From contig NC_090445.1 of assembly GCF_031143425.1 (NCBI RefSeq), forward strand, positions 819,924,817 to 819,988,816: DNA of 64,000 bases. The letters are read 5' to 3'. This document shows positions 11,191 through 23,376 of the stretch, in pieces (within the stretch, counting starts at the first letter, position 1; every line of letters begins with the position of its first letter). The position numbers and the translations under genes are program-made. Source of the stretch: Pleurodeles waltl (lineage: Eukaryota > Chordata > Amphibia > Caudata > Salamandridae). Below the pieces are notes generated by a model that was given only the letters and a program-made list of their open reading frames with translations, was not told where the DNA came from and did not search any database.

Positions 11191-13194
11191 TAAAAGTCAT
11201 AAACTTAGCATTAAATCGGAGTTTGTGATTTCCAAAACAAACGTACACAAAAGTTTAAGTTTAACTTCGTGAACCAGGCCCTAAATATACAGGAAAAAGC
11301 AGTACAACCCCCTGTTCTACTGTTTGAGGCTATCACCTAAAAAAGTCTTCCCTATTGACTTTTCTGATAATACATTCAAAGCATTTGCAATTCCTCTAAT
11401 TTCAAATACATAAAGCAGGGGTATTCCAATAGTAAACCGTTGAGAAATTAAAAAAAACCTGTATTTAAATAGACTTTCTCCCACATCTTGGTAATTTATA
11501 TGGCTGAAATAAAAAGGCGTTGCTTATCCTTGTTTATAATAACATTTCATTACATAGCAATAAATGATAATATTTTGCTAAGTAGTATACCTGCTTAATC
11601 TTTTCTCGGTCTTGCTCAGGAGATCCAGAAGAGTTTATTCTTAAGCTCTTCTTAAACATGGCCATACGTGTCTTGGCTTCACTTCGCTGGATTTTAGGCA
11701 GTCTTGCTCTTTCCTGAGTCTGTTTGTTCTTTAAATCCTCAATGAGCCTTTGATTGTACCTCTGCATTTGTTCCATTTCCTGTGAAGCACATTACCAACA
11801 AGAAGCAACAAATACTTGATATAAATATGGCTAATGCACTGGGAATCCATAAGTAATGCAGTTTCAATCCTGCTTTAAAAATGAAATACTAATACAGTTT
11901 GAGATAACTGTGATGCCTTTAAAACCAAATGAACTTGTCCTCACAGAATTTATAATCCTGTCCAGAACAGTCCTTTTACACTTATCTGAAAGAGCAAGTT
12001 ACTTATCCATGACCATAAATCCTATGATCTATCAAAGATGTTCACCCGAATAAAAGACAATCACAAAAAAACTTTTACCCTTATCGACGTGACCAGAAGT
12101 GTATCAAAGTATTAAAAAAACCTACGTTATGCAGAAGATACTCAATTCATTCTCTGAACATACACTTATGTATTTACAGCAGTTGATTGTGCATTACTTA
12201 ATATAATACTTCAAACATTAAACTAGGGCATTCACAACTCATTAACAAGCAGACCCTTTGGCTGCTGAACGAATGTTTACTGTGAAGCTGAGTCCCTTGA
12301 TGTATTACAAAAAATGCAATAAAATACAACTGAAACAAATTAAATTGGAGTGTGTACAGCCTTGTAATCACTGGATTCAAGTCTCATTCTCGTGCCTGAC
12401 TACTCTTTAGTCTAACTATTCTCTTTCTTTTCAAGGGTAAATGTTGATAGATATAAAAGACCATTGTGTTCAATTGTATAACACCAAGCAAAGGAGCCCA
12501 TTCATGTTTAATCTTTAAAACTGTTACTTCACTTTTGCTGATGTCTCATTTAGTTTTCACCTTATATTTTTATGTTTTTACTCTGCAATCTGTAGCCTTT
12601 AGGCCTTTTTGTAAACTTGTCAAGAGATCTTTCCCAGAGACAGTGGTTACCTCAAGAATTTACAAGGAACAGGCAAGTTCGTATCAGCCACATATTGGAA
12701 AGCACCTAGAGCAAGTTGAAAAAAACTGTCCTTTGAGGGCTTCAAATGCCCAACAGTTATCAACATAGTGTTGTTGTGAAATACCTTCACTGCATATGTA
12801 GAGTGCTCCACTAAGGTTCAAATTCAGACGGGTGTTAAATGTGTTTTAGTTATGCCCTCTGTCTCCACAGTGCCACCCCTGCTTGGTCTAACATATCTTG
12901 TGGTTATCGGTTTGATGTCCCTAGAATTGCCTTCCTCTTCAATAATATTTTCTGGGCAAATATTTTCAAAAGCATTCTGTTAACTTGTGAAGAGTTATCA
13001 CAAGGCTAATATAAATTATAGGCAGCATTTAGGGTAAAAGCAAGATACTGAAAAAAATAAACAATTAAGCACAAAGCATTTTTACTCACTCACTCAAAAA
13101 CATCCAAAGCTCTCACTTCCCTCATCTCAAAACTATGAAATGATTTCCAATCTTCTCTATGATATTACAAGTTAAGAATTACAATAGATAATGT
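11191..13194. other. Intron sequence flanking the SLK exon at 11.6-11.8 kb
   Basis: No coding signal was found apart from the SLK exon. A motif CGTGAACCAGGCCCTAAA at about 11268-11285 looks like the right end of a Harbinger-type MITE whose left end is missing, perhaps cut by the LINE just before it. The rest, 11780-13194, shows nothing I can name. Confidence 0.4.
11591..11779 (-). CDS. SLK: SLK internal exon (C-terminal coiled coil, middle)
   Basis: This 189-bp exon has 63 whole codons with phase 0 at both ends. It starts [14 protein letters not shown] and ends [11 protein letters not shown]. It continues the reading frame of the exon at 50652-50776, so HEK joins EMEQ with no missing residues, as in vertebrate SLK. 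The acceptor is GCTTCACAG|GAA and the donor is CAG|GTATAC. It contains the family-typical stretch [20 protein letters not shown], a basic patch inside the PKK/ATH coiled coil. The variable tail of this exon (INSSGSPEQ) differs from the mammalian protein, as expected for an amphibian orthologue. An open frame runs past the donor into the intron, but the splice site and homology stop at REKIKQ. Confidence 0.96.
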
Positions 13195-13569
13195 ATAATT
13201 GCCACCCATGGGAGCTGACATAAGTTTCTTCCATGAACCTGTTGGCACCCTAAGACTGGGAACCCACTGGCAAATTGAATGAGCACGTGTACAAGTATGC
13301 AGATTCCCAAACTGGGATTTTTTTTTTTTTTTTAGATTTGAGAGACCATACCACAGAACTGGGAGGTGAGTATTCTGCAGTGAGATATGGTAGCCACCAG
13401 AAGGAGCGTTACCACCGATAAGTAACTATTTCTTCTCATGAATACTTTTAACCGCTGATTGCTCACCCTGTGAATAGATACCAAAGCAGTACTTCCCAAG
13501 ACTGAGTCTGCAGAAAAACTCAGACTAAAAAGTCCTGCAAGACTGATCAGCTGAGTCAGTAGTGCTTTG

Positions 13570-14300
13570 TGAATGTGTGCACTGATGCCCATGTAGCCTG
13601 CCAGATATCCAGGACAGGCATTCTGTGTTCCAACACAAAGTTAGCAGCCCTGGTGAAGTTGGCCTTTAGACCTTCTAGAGGTTGCTTCTTTGATGCAGAG
13701 GACTATTCAACGAGATATGGTCCATTTTTTTACCCCCTTGCTCTTCTTTGTCCACCCATGTTCCTTGCTGTGATCAATGTAAAAGCAGAGTGCCCTCTTG
13801 GGGTTAATAACATTTAAACCATCTTCCTCTTTCGAGGGGTGAGGTGGAGCTAAGAATGTCAGAAAGGTGATGGCTTGTCCATCATGAAAAGGTGTTGCCA
13901 CCTTTGGGAGGAATTTAGCTTAAGTCTTTAACATCACTTTGCCTGGAAAAAAGGTGGTATAGGGAGGCTGGACCAAAAAAGCCTAAAGTTCACTCACCGG
14001 CATGTGGATGTTATAGCAATCGGAAAGATCATTCTTATGGCGAGTAGATCAAACGGACAAAACTGCATTGGTTCAAAAGAAGTACACGTTAAAAAATGTG
14101 AGAACCAGGTTTAATGCCTCACAACTGGTGATTTGAACAAGGACAGTTGGTCCAGCAAATGTGAAAAGGCCGAAAGGGCTGCCAATTAACCCTCAACTTT
14201 TTACAAAGCAAGACCTTGCTGGACCAAAAATAAGCAAAAACACATCTGCCAGTTTTGCCTGTAATGGGACTCAAATAGCAGGTACTACACCAGGCGACAA
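13570..14300 (-). pseudogene. DIRS tyrosine recombinase relic
   Basis: A frame at 13707-13901 reads HDGQAITFLTFLAPPHP then NPKRALCFYIDHSKE. This corresponds to the middle of DIRS recombinases (typically ...LDVKRALLYYLDRTKE). The catalytic arginine and HxxR blocks are not intact in any one frame. Confidence 0.65.
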
Positions 14301-14386
14301 GCTTGTCCTTGCACTCTGCTTACACATATTTCAATGAAGTGCATATGTCTGCCAAAATGATGTGTTCTATTTGCCCTGGATCCCGG

Positions 14387-14945
14387 GACACTGGATGGTG
14401 GCACTGAACATTCTGGTCACTTAATTTCAGACCATCGTCCTGCAGGCCCACAGATACTAACTGCAGTTCAGGGTGGGCCATGAGCATTTTCCTTTTGTGG
14501 TGCTCCCTCCCGGTTTTACTAGCGCCCCTTAATTTTTCACATAGATGATGGTGGTGATTGCTGTCCACCTTTGGAGGTTAGGGGTACCAATCTTCCCCTG
14601 CCTCAACGACAGGCTCTTGAAGGTGGGATCACCACAGTTAGTCACAGACTACCTCCTGAAAACGGCAAACCAGTTGAGATCACTGGGGTTCTCAGTCATC
14701 CTGCTGAAGTCACACCTTATTCCTTTGCAGAGGCTGCCTTTCATCGGAGCTCTCCTGGACACTGCACTTTCAAGATTTTTTTTTCCTGACCAGGAATTTG
14801 TGGTACCCAGAGTTTCTAGGCTTGAGCATTCATCATCTGATCAGGCTGCCACTGTGGAAGAAACTTCTGTCACAGCAGCAAGGCAGGGTCTTAACGTGAT
14901 CCTGCGCAACCTGCACCTCCATGCGTGGAGACTGAGTGACAGCAG
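14387..14945 (+). pseudogene. DIRS RT palm/thumb segment, inverted relative to the rest of the element
   Basis: On the plus strand, allowing frameshifts, this reads GDWMVALNIL, then LPPGFTSAP, then VHLWRLGVPIFPCLNDRLL (the Y-x-DD site decayed to LND), then LRSLGFSVILLKSHL.PLQRLPFIGALLD. This is the RT block that should follow the minus-strand N-terminal RT at 14950-15283. Its first motif lies at the far (low-coordinate) end, exactly as a simple inversion of about 560 bp would produce. Confidence 0.75.
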
Positions 14946-14949
14946 TTGA

Positions 14950-15283
14950 CCTCCTTTGATATCTCTTTAGAATTTGTCCTGTGCAATAAGGTGTTGAGTG
15001 GGTGAAGTTCTGCTACAGGATGGAGACCTCTATCCTTCCTTGGTACAAGGAAGTAGAGAGAATAGCACTTGTATCCAGTTTTCAAAGCCGGCATCCTCTC
15101 TTTTGGCAAATGATCCTTCACTTCCTGGCACAAAACAGACATATGGTCTTCTGAAAGGAGGTTGGATGTATGGGGTATGCCCAGTGGGTAGAAAAGAGAA
15201 GGACGTATCCCCCTGTTAGACACTCTGCAGGACCAGTCTGTTGGATGTAAAACGCTGCCAACCCTGCAGAAAGTGTCTGCCAC
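14950..15283 (-). pseudogene. DIRS reverse transcriptase N-terminal relic
   Basis: The 130-aa minus-strand frame contains LCQEVKDHLPKE, then YFLVPRKDRGLHPVAELHPL and NTLLHR. This matches the start of the DIRS RT (typically YFLVPKKDGGLRPILDLRPLN). The next expected block, GDW..., is absent on this strand and instead lies inverted at 14387. Confidence 0.75.
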
Positions 15284-15537
15284 TTACATGATGGCTGTGT
15301 GCCTCTAAGAATGTACTAAAGGGGTTTTGCGATTGAGGCCAAAGGAGTAGAGGATTGGAATGAATGTGGCACCTGATGACCAGGTCACTGTCTACTGGGC
15401 CCTCAGCGATGTGCTTTGCCCCATGGCAGATGCCCGGAAATGGCAAAATTGTTGTGGGAATTGCTGGACTGGGCCTGAAAGGCTTTAAAAGCATGCTGTG
15501 GATCGGCTCTCCTTAAAGTGCTGCAGGGCAAAGTCCA

Positions 15538-16571
15538 TTAAGACATGTCCATTAAGAATACCTTGATATCTCCAGAGAAGCCAGTGGACCTCATCCAATT
15601 ATGGCATTGAAGTACCACTCTGGTTTCCATAGCCCTACCCCGACAATCTGTGGTGTCAAGACCTGAAAGGATGACAAACTTTGCCGCATTCTGAACATTC
15701 AAAATGGTTTGGACCAAGAAAGCTCTTAAGTCATCAGAGTCTGCAGGCAAAATCTCACCCACCATGTCCCACAGTGTGTGGGGGTAGAGACCAACCAGAT
15801 AGCGTGCATTAACCAACTTCAAGGTAAGGCTGGCAGAGGGGACTATATGTTTACCAAATATATCCACCCATTTAGAGACTCTGTGTCTGAGGAGTGCCTG
15901 GGAATGTGTTAGGGTTCACTCTAATGCTGTACCATCATACTTTCTAGGGTATGATACAGAGTTAATAAATCTGGGTTGTTGGCAGCAGGTCCATGGGGGC
16001 TGTAGACTTATTGGTTAAGTGGTGGGCAGGCCATGGTTTAGCCCAAGTAACTGAGCGTCAGAAATGGATTCATTGGAGGGCAAAATAGGTTTGGCCAGTG
16101 TATGTCCAGGCTGCAGGACCACAATTGACACATTCATCATTATCTCCATAGTGGGGAAGTGGAAAGTGGAGATCAAGTATCTCAGCAGCTCCCTCTATCA
16201 CAGTGATAAAGGAAGTACTTTTTTCTGTTGCTGGCATAGGAGGGGAAACCAACCCAGTGTAGGGTGAGGTGCTCAGCCCACCTGCATCCTGTAGGTCCAA
16301 GTACCAGTTGTATGAGTTGAATGAGGCAAACTGTTCCCCCATCCCCACCATTTTTGCCTCCATATGGCTGGCTCTGATCAGAGTCTGAATCAAAAAACTG
16401 GTGCACAGAAGTGTAATTGTTTGTGAGTCTGATGGATTCACAATTGGCTACAGTACATCAAGATCTGGATATGGCCTCAGTTGAGGGTGAGACAAAGACT
16501 CGGAGTCGAACACCATGATGGATTGTGGTCCTTCCCCAGGTTGGTGCTCGAAGCAACACTTGAGGGGCTGG
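15538..16571 (-). pseudogene. DIRS gag relic, C-terminal part
   Basis: The frame at 15538-15867 reads NARYLVGLYPHTLWDMVGE then KFVILSGLDTTDCRGRAMET and CHNWMRSTGFSGDIK. The GxDTTD...GRAM...RSTGF pattern recurs in DIRS gag proteins. It is cut at 16571 by the LTR-like insertion, and the gag N-terminal part resumes at 19645. Confidence 0.75.
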
Positions 16572-19500
16572 TGTGAGAAAGTAGCCTCTTTCTAGCCTTG
16601 TTACCCCCACTTTTGGCCTGTTTGTGAGTGTATGTCAGAGTGTTTTCACTGTCTCACTGGGATCCTGCTAGCCAGGGCCCAGTGCTCATAGTGAAAACCC
16701 TATGTTTTCAGTATGTTTGTTATGTGTCACTGGGACCCTGCTAGCCAGGACCCCAGTGCTCATAAGTTTGTGACCTATACAGTATGTGTGTGTTCCTGTG
16801 TGATGCCTAACTGTCTCACTGAACTCTGCTAACCAGAACCTCAGTGGTTATGCTCTCTCTTTGCTTTCCAAATTGTCACTAACAGGCTAGTGACCAATTT
16901 CACCAATTCACATTGGCATACTGGAACACCCTTATAATTCTCTAGTATATGGTACTGAGGGACCCAGGGTATTGGGGTTCCAGGAGATCCCTATGGGCTG
17001 CAGCATTTCTTTTGTGACCCATAGGGAGCTCTGACAATTCTTACACAGGCCTGCCACTGCAGCCTGAGTGAAATAACGTCCACGTTATTTCACAGCCATT
17101 TACCACTGCACTTAAGTAACTTATAAGTCACCTATATGTCTAACCTTTACCTGGTAAAGGTTGGGTGCTAAGTTACTTAGTGTGTGGGCACCCTGGCACT
17201 AGCCAGGGTTCCCCCACATTGTTCAGGGCAAATTCCCCAGACGTTGTGAGTGCGGGGACACCATTACACGCGTGCACTGTACATAGGTCACTACCTATGT
17301 ACAGCGTCACAATGGTAACTCCGAACATGGCCATGTAACATGCTAAGATCATGGAATTGTCACCCAAATGCCATTCTGGCATTGGGGAGACAATTCCATG
17401 ATCCCTTGAGTCTCTAGCACAGACCCGGGTACTGCCAAACTGCCTTTCCCGGGGTTTCACTGCAGCTGCTGCCAACCCCTCAGACAGGTTTCTGCCCTCC
17501 TGGGGTCCAGCCAGGCTTGGCCCAGGAAGGCAGAACAAAAGACTTCCTCAGAGAGAGGGTGTGACACCCTCTCCCTTTGGAAAAAGGTGTCAGGGCTGGG
17601 GAGGAGTAGCCTCCCCCAGCCTCTGGAAATGCTTTGATGGGCACAGATGGTGCCCATCTCTGCATAAGCCAGTCTACACCGGTTCAGGGATCCCCCAGCC
17701 CTGCTCTGGCGCAAAACTGGACAAAGGAAAGGGGAGTGACCACTCCCCTGACCTGCACCTCCCCTGGGAGGTGCCCAGAGCTCCTCCAGTGTGCTCCAGA
17801 TCTCTACCATCTTGGAAACAGAGGTGCTGCTGGCACACTGAACTGCTCTGAGTGGCCAGTGCCAGCAGGTGACGTCAGAGACTCCTTCTGATAGGCTCTT
17901 ACCTGTGTTGCTAGCCTATCCTCCTTCCTAAGTAGCCAAACCTTCTTTTCTGGCTATTTAGGGTCTCTGCTTTGGGGAATTCTTTAGATAACGAATGCAA
18001 GAGCTCATCAGAGTTCCTCTGCATCTCTCTCTTCACCTTCTGCCAAGGAATCGACCGCTGACTGCTCTGGACGCCTGCAAAACCGCAACAAAGTAGCAAA
18101 GACGACTACTGCAACCTTGTATCGCTGATCCGGCCGCCTTCTTGGCTGTTTTTCTGGTGGTGCATGCTGTGGGGGTAGTCTGCCTCCTCTCTGCACTAGA
18201 AGCTTTGAAGAAATCTCCCGTGGGTCGATGGAGTCTTCCCCCTGCAACCGCAGGCACCAAAAGACTGCATCACCGGTCCTCTGGGTCCCCTCTCAGCACG
18301 ACGAGCGTGGTCCCTGGAATTCAGCAACTCTGTCAAAGTGACTCCCACAGTTCAGTGACTCTTCAGTCCAAGTTTGGTGGAGGTAAGTCCTTGCCTCACC
18401 ACGCTAGACTGCATTGCTGGGTACCGCGTGAATTGCAGCTGCTCCGGCTCCTGTGCACTCTTCCAGGATTTCCTTCGTGCACAGCCAAGCCTGGGTCCCC
18501 GACACTCGAACCTGCAGTGCACAACATCCTGAGTTGTCCTCTGGCGTCGTGGGATCTTCTTTTGTGACTTCGGGTGAGCTCCGGTTCACTCCTCTTCGTA
18601 GTGCCTGTTCCGACACTTCTGCGGGTGCTGCCTCATTCTGTGAGGGCTCCTTGTCTTGCTGGGCGCCCCCTCTATCTCCTCACGCAATTGGGGACATCAT
18701 GGTCCCTCCTGGGCCACAGCAGCATCCAAAAACCCTAACCGCGACCCTTGCAGCAAGCAAGGCTTGTTTGCGGTCTTTCTGCGTGGGAACACCTCTGCAA
18801 GCTTCTTCACGGCGTGGAACATCCATCCTCCAAAGGGGAAGTTCCTAGTGCTCTTCGTTCTTGCAGAATCCACAGCTTCTACCATCCGGTGGCAGCTTCT
18901 TTGCACCCTCAGCTGGCATTTCCTCGGCATCTGCCCAATCTCGACTTTGTCGCGACTCTTGGACTTGGTCCCCTTGTTCCACAGGTACTCTCGTCCGGAA
19001 ATCCATCGTTGTTGCATTGCTGGTGTTGGTCTTCCTTGCAGAATTCCCCTATCACGACTTCTGTGCTCTCTGGGGAACTTAGGTGCACTTTACACCTACT
19101 TTTCAGGGTCTTGGGGTGGGCTATTTTTCTAACCCTCACTGTTTTCTTACAGTCCCAGCGACCCTCTACAAGCTCACATAGGTTTGGGGTCCATTCGTGG
19201 TTTGCATTCCACTTCTAGAGTATATGGTTTGTGTTGCCCCTATACCTATGTGCTCTCATTGCAATCTATTGTGACTGTACATTGCTTGCATTGCTTTCTA
19301 TTGCTATTACTGCATATTTTTGGTATTGTGTACATATATCTTGTGTATATTTGCTATCCTCATACTGAGGGTACTCACTGAGATACTTTTGGCATATTGT
19401 CATAAAAATAAAGTACCTTTATTTTTAGTATATCTGTGTATTGTGTTTTCTTATGATATTGTGCATATGACACTAGTGGTATAGTGGGAGCTTTGCATGT

Positions 19501-19639
19501 CTCCTAGTTCAGCCTAAGCTGCTCTGCTAAGCTACCCTTTTCTATCAGCCTAAGCTGCTAGACTACACTAATAAGGGATACCTGGTGCAGAGTGTAAGTA
19601 CCCCTTGGTACCCACTACAAACCAGGCCAGCCTCCTACA
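16572..19639 (+). mobile_element. LTR-like element, family I, 3.07 kb, 5-bp target duplication
   Basis: The element starts TGTGAGAAAG, ends CCTCCTACA and is flanked by GCTGG on both sides (16567-16571 and 19640-19644). TG...CA ends with a 5-bp duplication are the hallmark of LTR retroelements. There is no gag-pol or internal domain. A CRE-like TGACGTCA (17870-17877), a TATA-like CTATTTAGGG (about 17954-17963) and AATAAA (about 19408) are in promoter-to-polyA order. It is best read as a very long solo LTR, though a terminal-repeat element without coding capacity is possible. It sits in DIRS gag. The copy at 39.65-42.06 kb is the same family. Confidence 0.75.
17870..17877 (+). promoter_or_regulatory. 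Perfect CRE/ATF-like octamer in LTR-like family I
   Basis: TGACGTCA lies about 80 bp before the TATA-like CTATTTAGGG. The same octamer with matching flanks (CAGGTGACGTCAGAG) occurs in the family-I copy at 41256-41263. Activity is an inference. Confidence 0.5.
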
Positions 19640-19644
19640 GCTGG

Positions 19645-20500
19645 TGTGTGCATCTGTACCAGTCCTGACACCAGTACAGAAACTGAAGTGAGTTCAAAAG
19701 ACCCAGATTGTGAACCCATAGGCAGTAATCCAACCAGGGGTCAATGAGAATCCGTGGGACCCAAAGTTGTGCCAGAGGGATCAGGAAACATGGCAGAGAG
19801 CCACAGCATGGCCTCTTGAAAGGATCTGATGGGCTGTAATATACCAGAAAGGCTGAAGCATTAGGGATGCATCTTAACCAAGGATGGAATTGGCTCCTCT
19901 GTGTAACAGGAGCAATACCTGGATGCACACTGACACCCTTGTTTCTTTTATTTTAATGGAGAACAAGAATGTCTGGAAGGGATCAAGTCATGCTTGGACT
20001 TCTTATGTTTTTTCTTCAACATATACAAAAACTTTAACCGCAAGGAAGATATGCGTTGGGAACTACTTCTGGAGTGGGAGTAGTCTGCACTCCTGACTTC
20101 GACTTGGAGCAGGACTGGCAAACAGCCTTCTGATGAACATCTCAAACCTGTAATTTTAGGGGGAGACGTAACATGCACATTCAAATTTGGAGAAAATCTC
20201 TTCAAAAAAGATGTTAGAAGTAGTAGATCTCCAGATTCATGTCTGAAGGCACAGAAAGAAAGGAAACCGCATCAGCCTGCATGGGTGGTGTTTGAACGTG
20301 CTCCAGCACATTACTTCCAAAGCAGGAAGGATTGAACTCTGAGTCACACAGTGCCACCTACAGGTCTCTTGACCAAAGGTAAGATTAGGAGCAGAGGAGG
20401 AGTTCAGTGGAGCAGGGACAGTACGGAAGAGGAGGTGCACTAATAATTCTTCTGCACTTTTGGGGCAAACGGGTGGTGGTAGGAATATTTCCATTTAAGA
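19645..20500 (-). pseudogene. DIRS gag relic, N-terminal part
   Basis: The minus-strand frame at 19635-19928 reads YYSPSDPFKRPCCGSLPCF then LDYCLWVHNLGLLNSLQ. This is an aromatic/proline-rich stretch of a kind seen in DIRS gag. It continues the gag relic at 15538-16571 across the LTR-like insertion. Confidence 0.55.
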
Positions 20501-22296
20501 TGTTTTGGGGCCAATTCACAAAGACATGTAGGAGTATGTAAAAGAGCACTATTGGAGTACTACTTCACAAACTTCAAAATGCCTTTGTAAAAGACTGAAA
20601 AGTATGCATATTTTCAGAGAATATCTAAATGAGATTTGGACGGTCAAAATTGCTAATCTAGAAAATGTTGATAGATGATATCCAAGTGATGAAATTGAGG
20701 ATACTCCCTGTCAATATTATTTCCTTGTTGCCAGGAGGGTGCTTGCTACTGTGCAGTGTGAAGGAATTTCAAAATTTATATTGATAATGTTTTTGATGAT
20801 ATTATCATGAATGTTGCTTTCTTAAGTAAAAACTTCTGATAATAGTGTAACTCTATTAAGGGATTTTCTCTGAAGCTTCAAGGTCTCTGTAGCAACATCT
20901 GCTGTGAGATCTGTCTAATTTGAAGAACAACTTGACTGCTTTGCTGGCTGAAAAGTCTCTAAATTGTGTTAATTTTAGTTTTCCCCCAGGCCACTTTAAA
21001 CACTATCTTCACCATAATATGAGAATGAAAATATACATGGAAGGAGCAGGCAGAAAAAACGAAATGAAGTTATAAGCAGAAGTCAGGGAAAAGGCAAAAT
21101 ACATTTTAAAATAAGATGCAATGCCCACCTACATAGCCCGGCTTCCTAAACTTCCAGTTATCTTATTTTAGGCAGTTCTGAGGGCAATTAGATTAAAAAT
21201 ACCCATTGTACTCCCAGTTTATTAGGGGGCTGCTTGGGAGGAGTATATTTGTATGGTACACAGTACTATTCCAATTTTTTGTGCATGACCTTTCAAAACA
21301 GATTGGAAAACATATGGCTTGGTTTTCAACCTATTTATATCAAAATTACTCCACAAAACGCACAATGTGGCCTCATTTAAAAAATATATTTTTTCAGCAC
21401 CTTGCTTATTATCCTTGCGACAGTGTCCGGCATGAGTATTAAAAAACAAAATCAGGGTATTTTTGGGTTGCTAGCCAAGCCCTAACTGTCAGAGCATTCT
21501 TTTTAAACTAATTTCTCGCTGAGACTGCTCGATTCTTCCTGATCTGCATTATGGAATTTAAGTTTTTCAATCCTCTTTTTTCAGTGAGATCTTATGAAGA
21601 GTCTGTAAAAAAACCTGCTTTGAAAACTGTAAACAACATTATGGATAATAAAACAAGCCTCAAGTCATTATTAAAAAAACCAAGGTCGTGCAGAGCTTTA
21701 ACTTTAAAAATGCACATCCTATCTGTCCTTCATCATACAAATCACAACGTACATAATCTTTTTGAAATAGCAAAATTGTGAAGCAGAGGTAAGCCTCTTT
21801 CAGAAATCGATGATCACCCTGGACAAATAACTGCTTGTGCACCAGAACAATCTTCAACTCTTTGTCCTTCACAATCACATTCAACCTACTAAACGCCATA
21901 ATGACCACTATTTTTCTGCTTTCTTAAAGAGGAACATTCTGTAATGCTATCTGCCTAAACATATTTTCTCTATGAATTCATATTTAAGGCTACATAACAC
22001 GAAAGACTGTTTTGAACGAAGTTCCATTAAATAAATGATGTGCTTGCTTTGGAACAATATGAGGCCAGGTGCCTGTGATTATTTCCCCCAATTCAGGATG
22101 AAATGCCAAACATCAGATTACCAGACATTAGGTTCTGTGAGCAGGTATGGGAGGGAATCAGTCAATGTTTCACTCACAGATTGTTTAAAACAGCTCTGCC
22201 TTAGAATACCCTTTAAAGAATTGCTATCTACTGTTTTGTGGGAAGGTTATTTTTAGTTGAGGGATCAAAGGAAGGATGTCAGAAAAAATGCCATTT
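20501..22296. other. Intron sequence without recognised genes
   Basis: A GGGGCCAATTCACAAAG stretch at about 20507 resembles a MITE end, but no matching right end was found. The rest is AT-rich with short frames of no recognisable family. Confidence 0.4.
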
Positions 22297-23376
22297 CTAA
22301 GAGCGTGGTTTGCCATCAAAAAAGGCATAGCTAAGGGGCTTCCAGCTGGCAGCGCCGGTCCTCCAACATCTTCTACAGTATTCATCAATTGGGCAGATGG
22401 CAGACTCTGACTCTGTCCCTATTTGCTTCCACATAGTGAGAACTGCACTGGACAATGGTGAACAAGGTGGTGGACTTGGCTTCAGACCGTTGACTGCGAA
22501 TCCATTCCAAGATAACCCCAGGACTAGAGAACAGGGAAACTGACCTGCATGGTAGAGATGCAGAACTGTGAGACTGACAAAGCATAACAGTGAAAACAAT
22601 GGGGTCCACGGTCGAGTTTCTGGCCCCCTTCACCACGCACTAGGAGGATAAGTAGCCTGGATGTTGTGAGGCTAGAGAGAGCAGCAGTGTCCCCTCAACA
22701 TCTGATGACATTAATGGCAGGTGTAAGGGAGCCGGCCTCTAGGCTGCCGGAGCTCCTGAGGAGCAGCTGGTGAGGATGGCTGCCAAGGTTGGTGAATGAG
22801 TCATCATGGCGCAGCAGAATTGTGCTACAGCTAACACATCAGAACAGGGGACTGAAGCAGCACTTTCACATGAGAGGCCTCCCTAGGGCAACATCTTCCC
22901 ATTGAGCACTGGTCCAGAGGAGTTTGGAGCTTAGGGACCAGTGTTAAAACTTCCTGCCATATACCACAGGGGACATTTTGAATATTGGGCCACAGCCATC
23001 ACAAAGTGGAGCATGTAGCAATTTACTCCTGCAGGGACCCTTTGTAGGTTCATGCCCATGCAGGGCTTCTCATGTGGTCTGTCCTCTAGAGTTGTGTGGC
23101 GAGATTTTCTAGCCCTTCAAACCCCTGGAGAGTTAGGGCTACCATTGGTCAATTTACATTTTGCACCAGAGGAGACAAGGGGCTCCCAGAAGAAATTGAT
23201 GACTGAAGGGGCCAGGCCCTAATAGATTGGCTTGCTGTGGCTCTTGACTGGAACGGAGTCCCTGAGCACCACGGTCTGTAGGCAGGACCTAGGCGCATGA
23301 ATATCAGCCTCACTGGGACATGGGCATACCTAGAGGAGCTAGACAGCAATCCTGCTAACAAGAGCCATCATCAAAA

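Larger units (their letters stand above)
4975..11590 (-). other. SLK: SLK intron, 6.6 kb
   Basis: This phase-0 intron starts GTATAC and ends CATTGTAG on the minus strand. It contains a DIRS fragment and a decayed LINE in the opposite orientation. The ends at 4975-6045 and 11290-11590 show no coding signal that I can recognise. Confidence 0.9.
13195..20500 (-). mobile_element. DIRS retrotransposon, near full-length but broken by an LTR-like insertion
   Basis: Reading the minus strand: gag N-terminal part (19.64-20.5 kb), a 3.07-kb LTR-like insertion, gag remainder (15.3-16.57 kb), RT N-terminal part (15.28-14.95 kb), an inverted RT segment (14.39-14.95 kb), tyrosine recombinase (about 14.3-13.57 kb), internal complementary region (near 13.36-13.5 kb) and a terminal repeat remnant. 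Frameshifts are frequent. It lies in the same orientation as SLK. The outer limits are approximate. Confidence 0.8.

Noticed and set aside
18142..19218. Several overlapping 130-158-aa plus-strand frames
   Set aside because: They lie in three frames of the same LTR-like element, with no motif or initiation context and no recognisable retroviral gag or protease.
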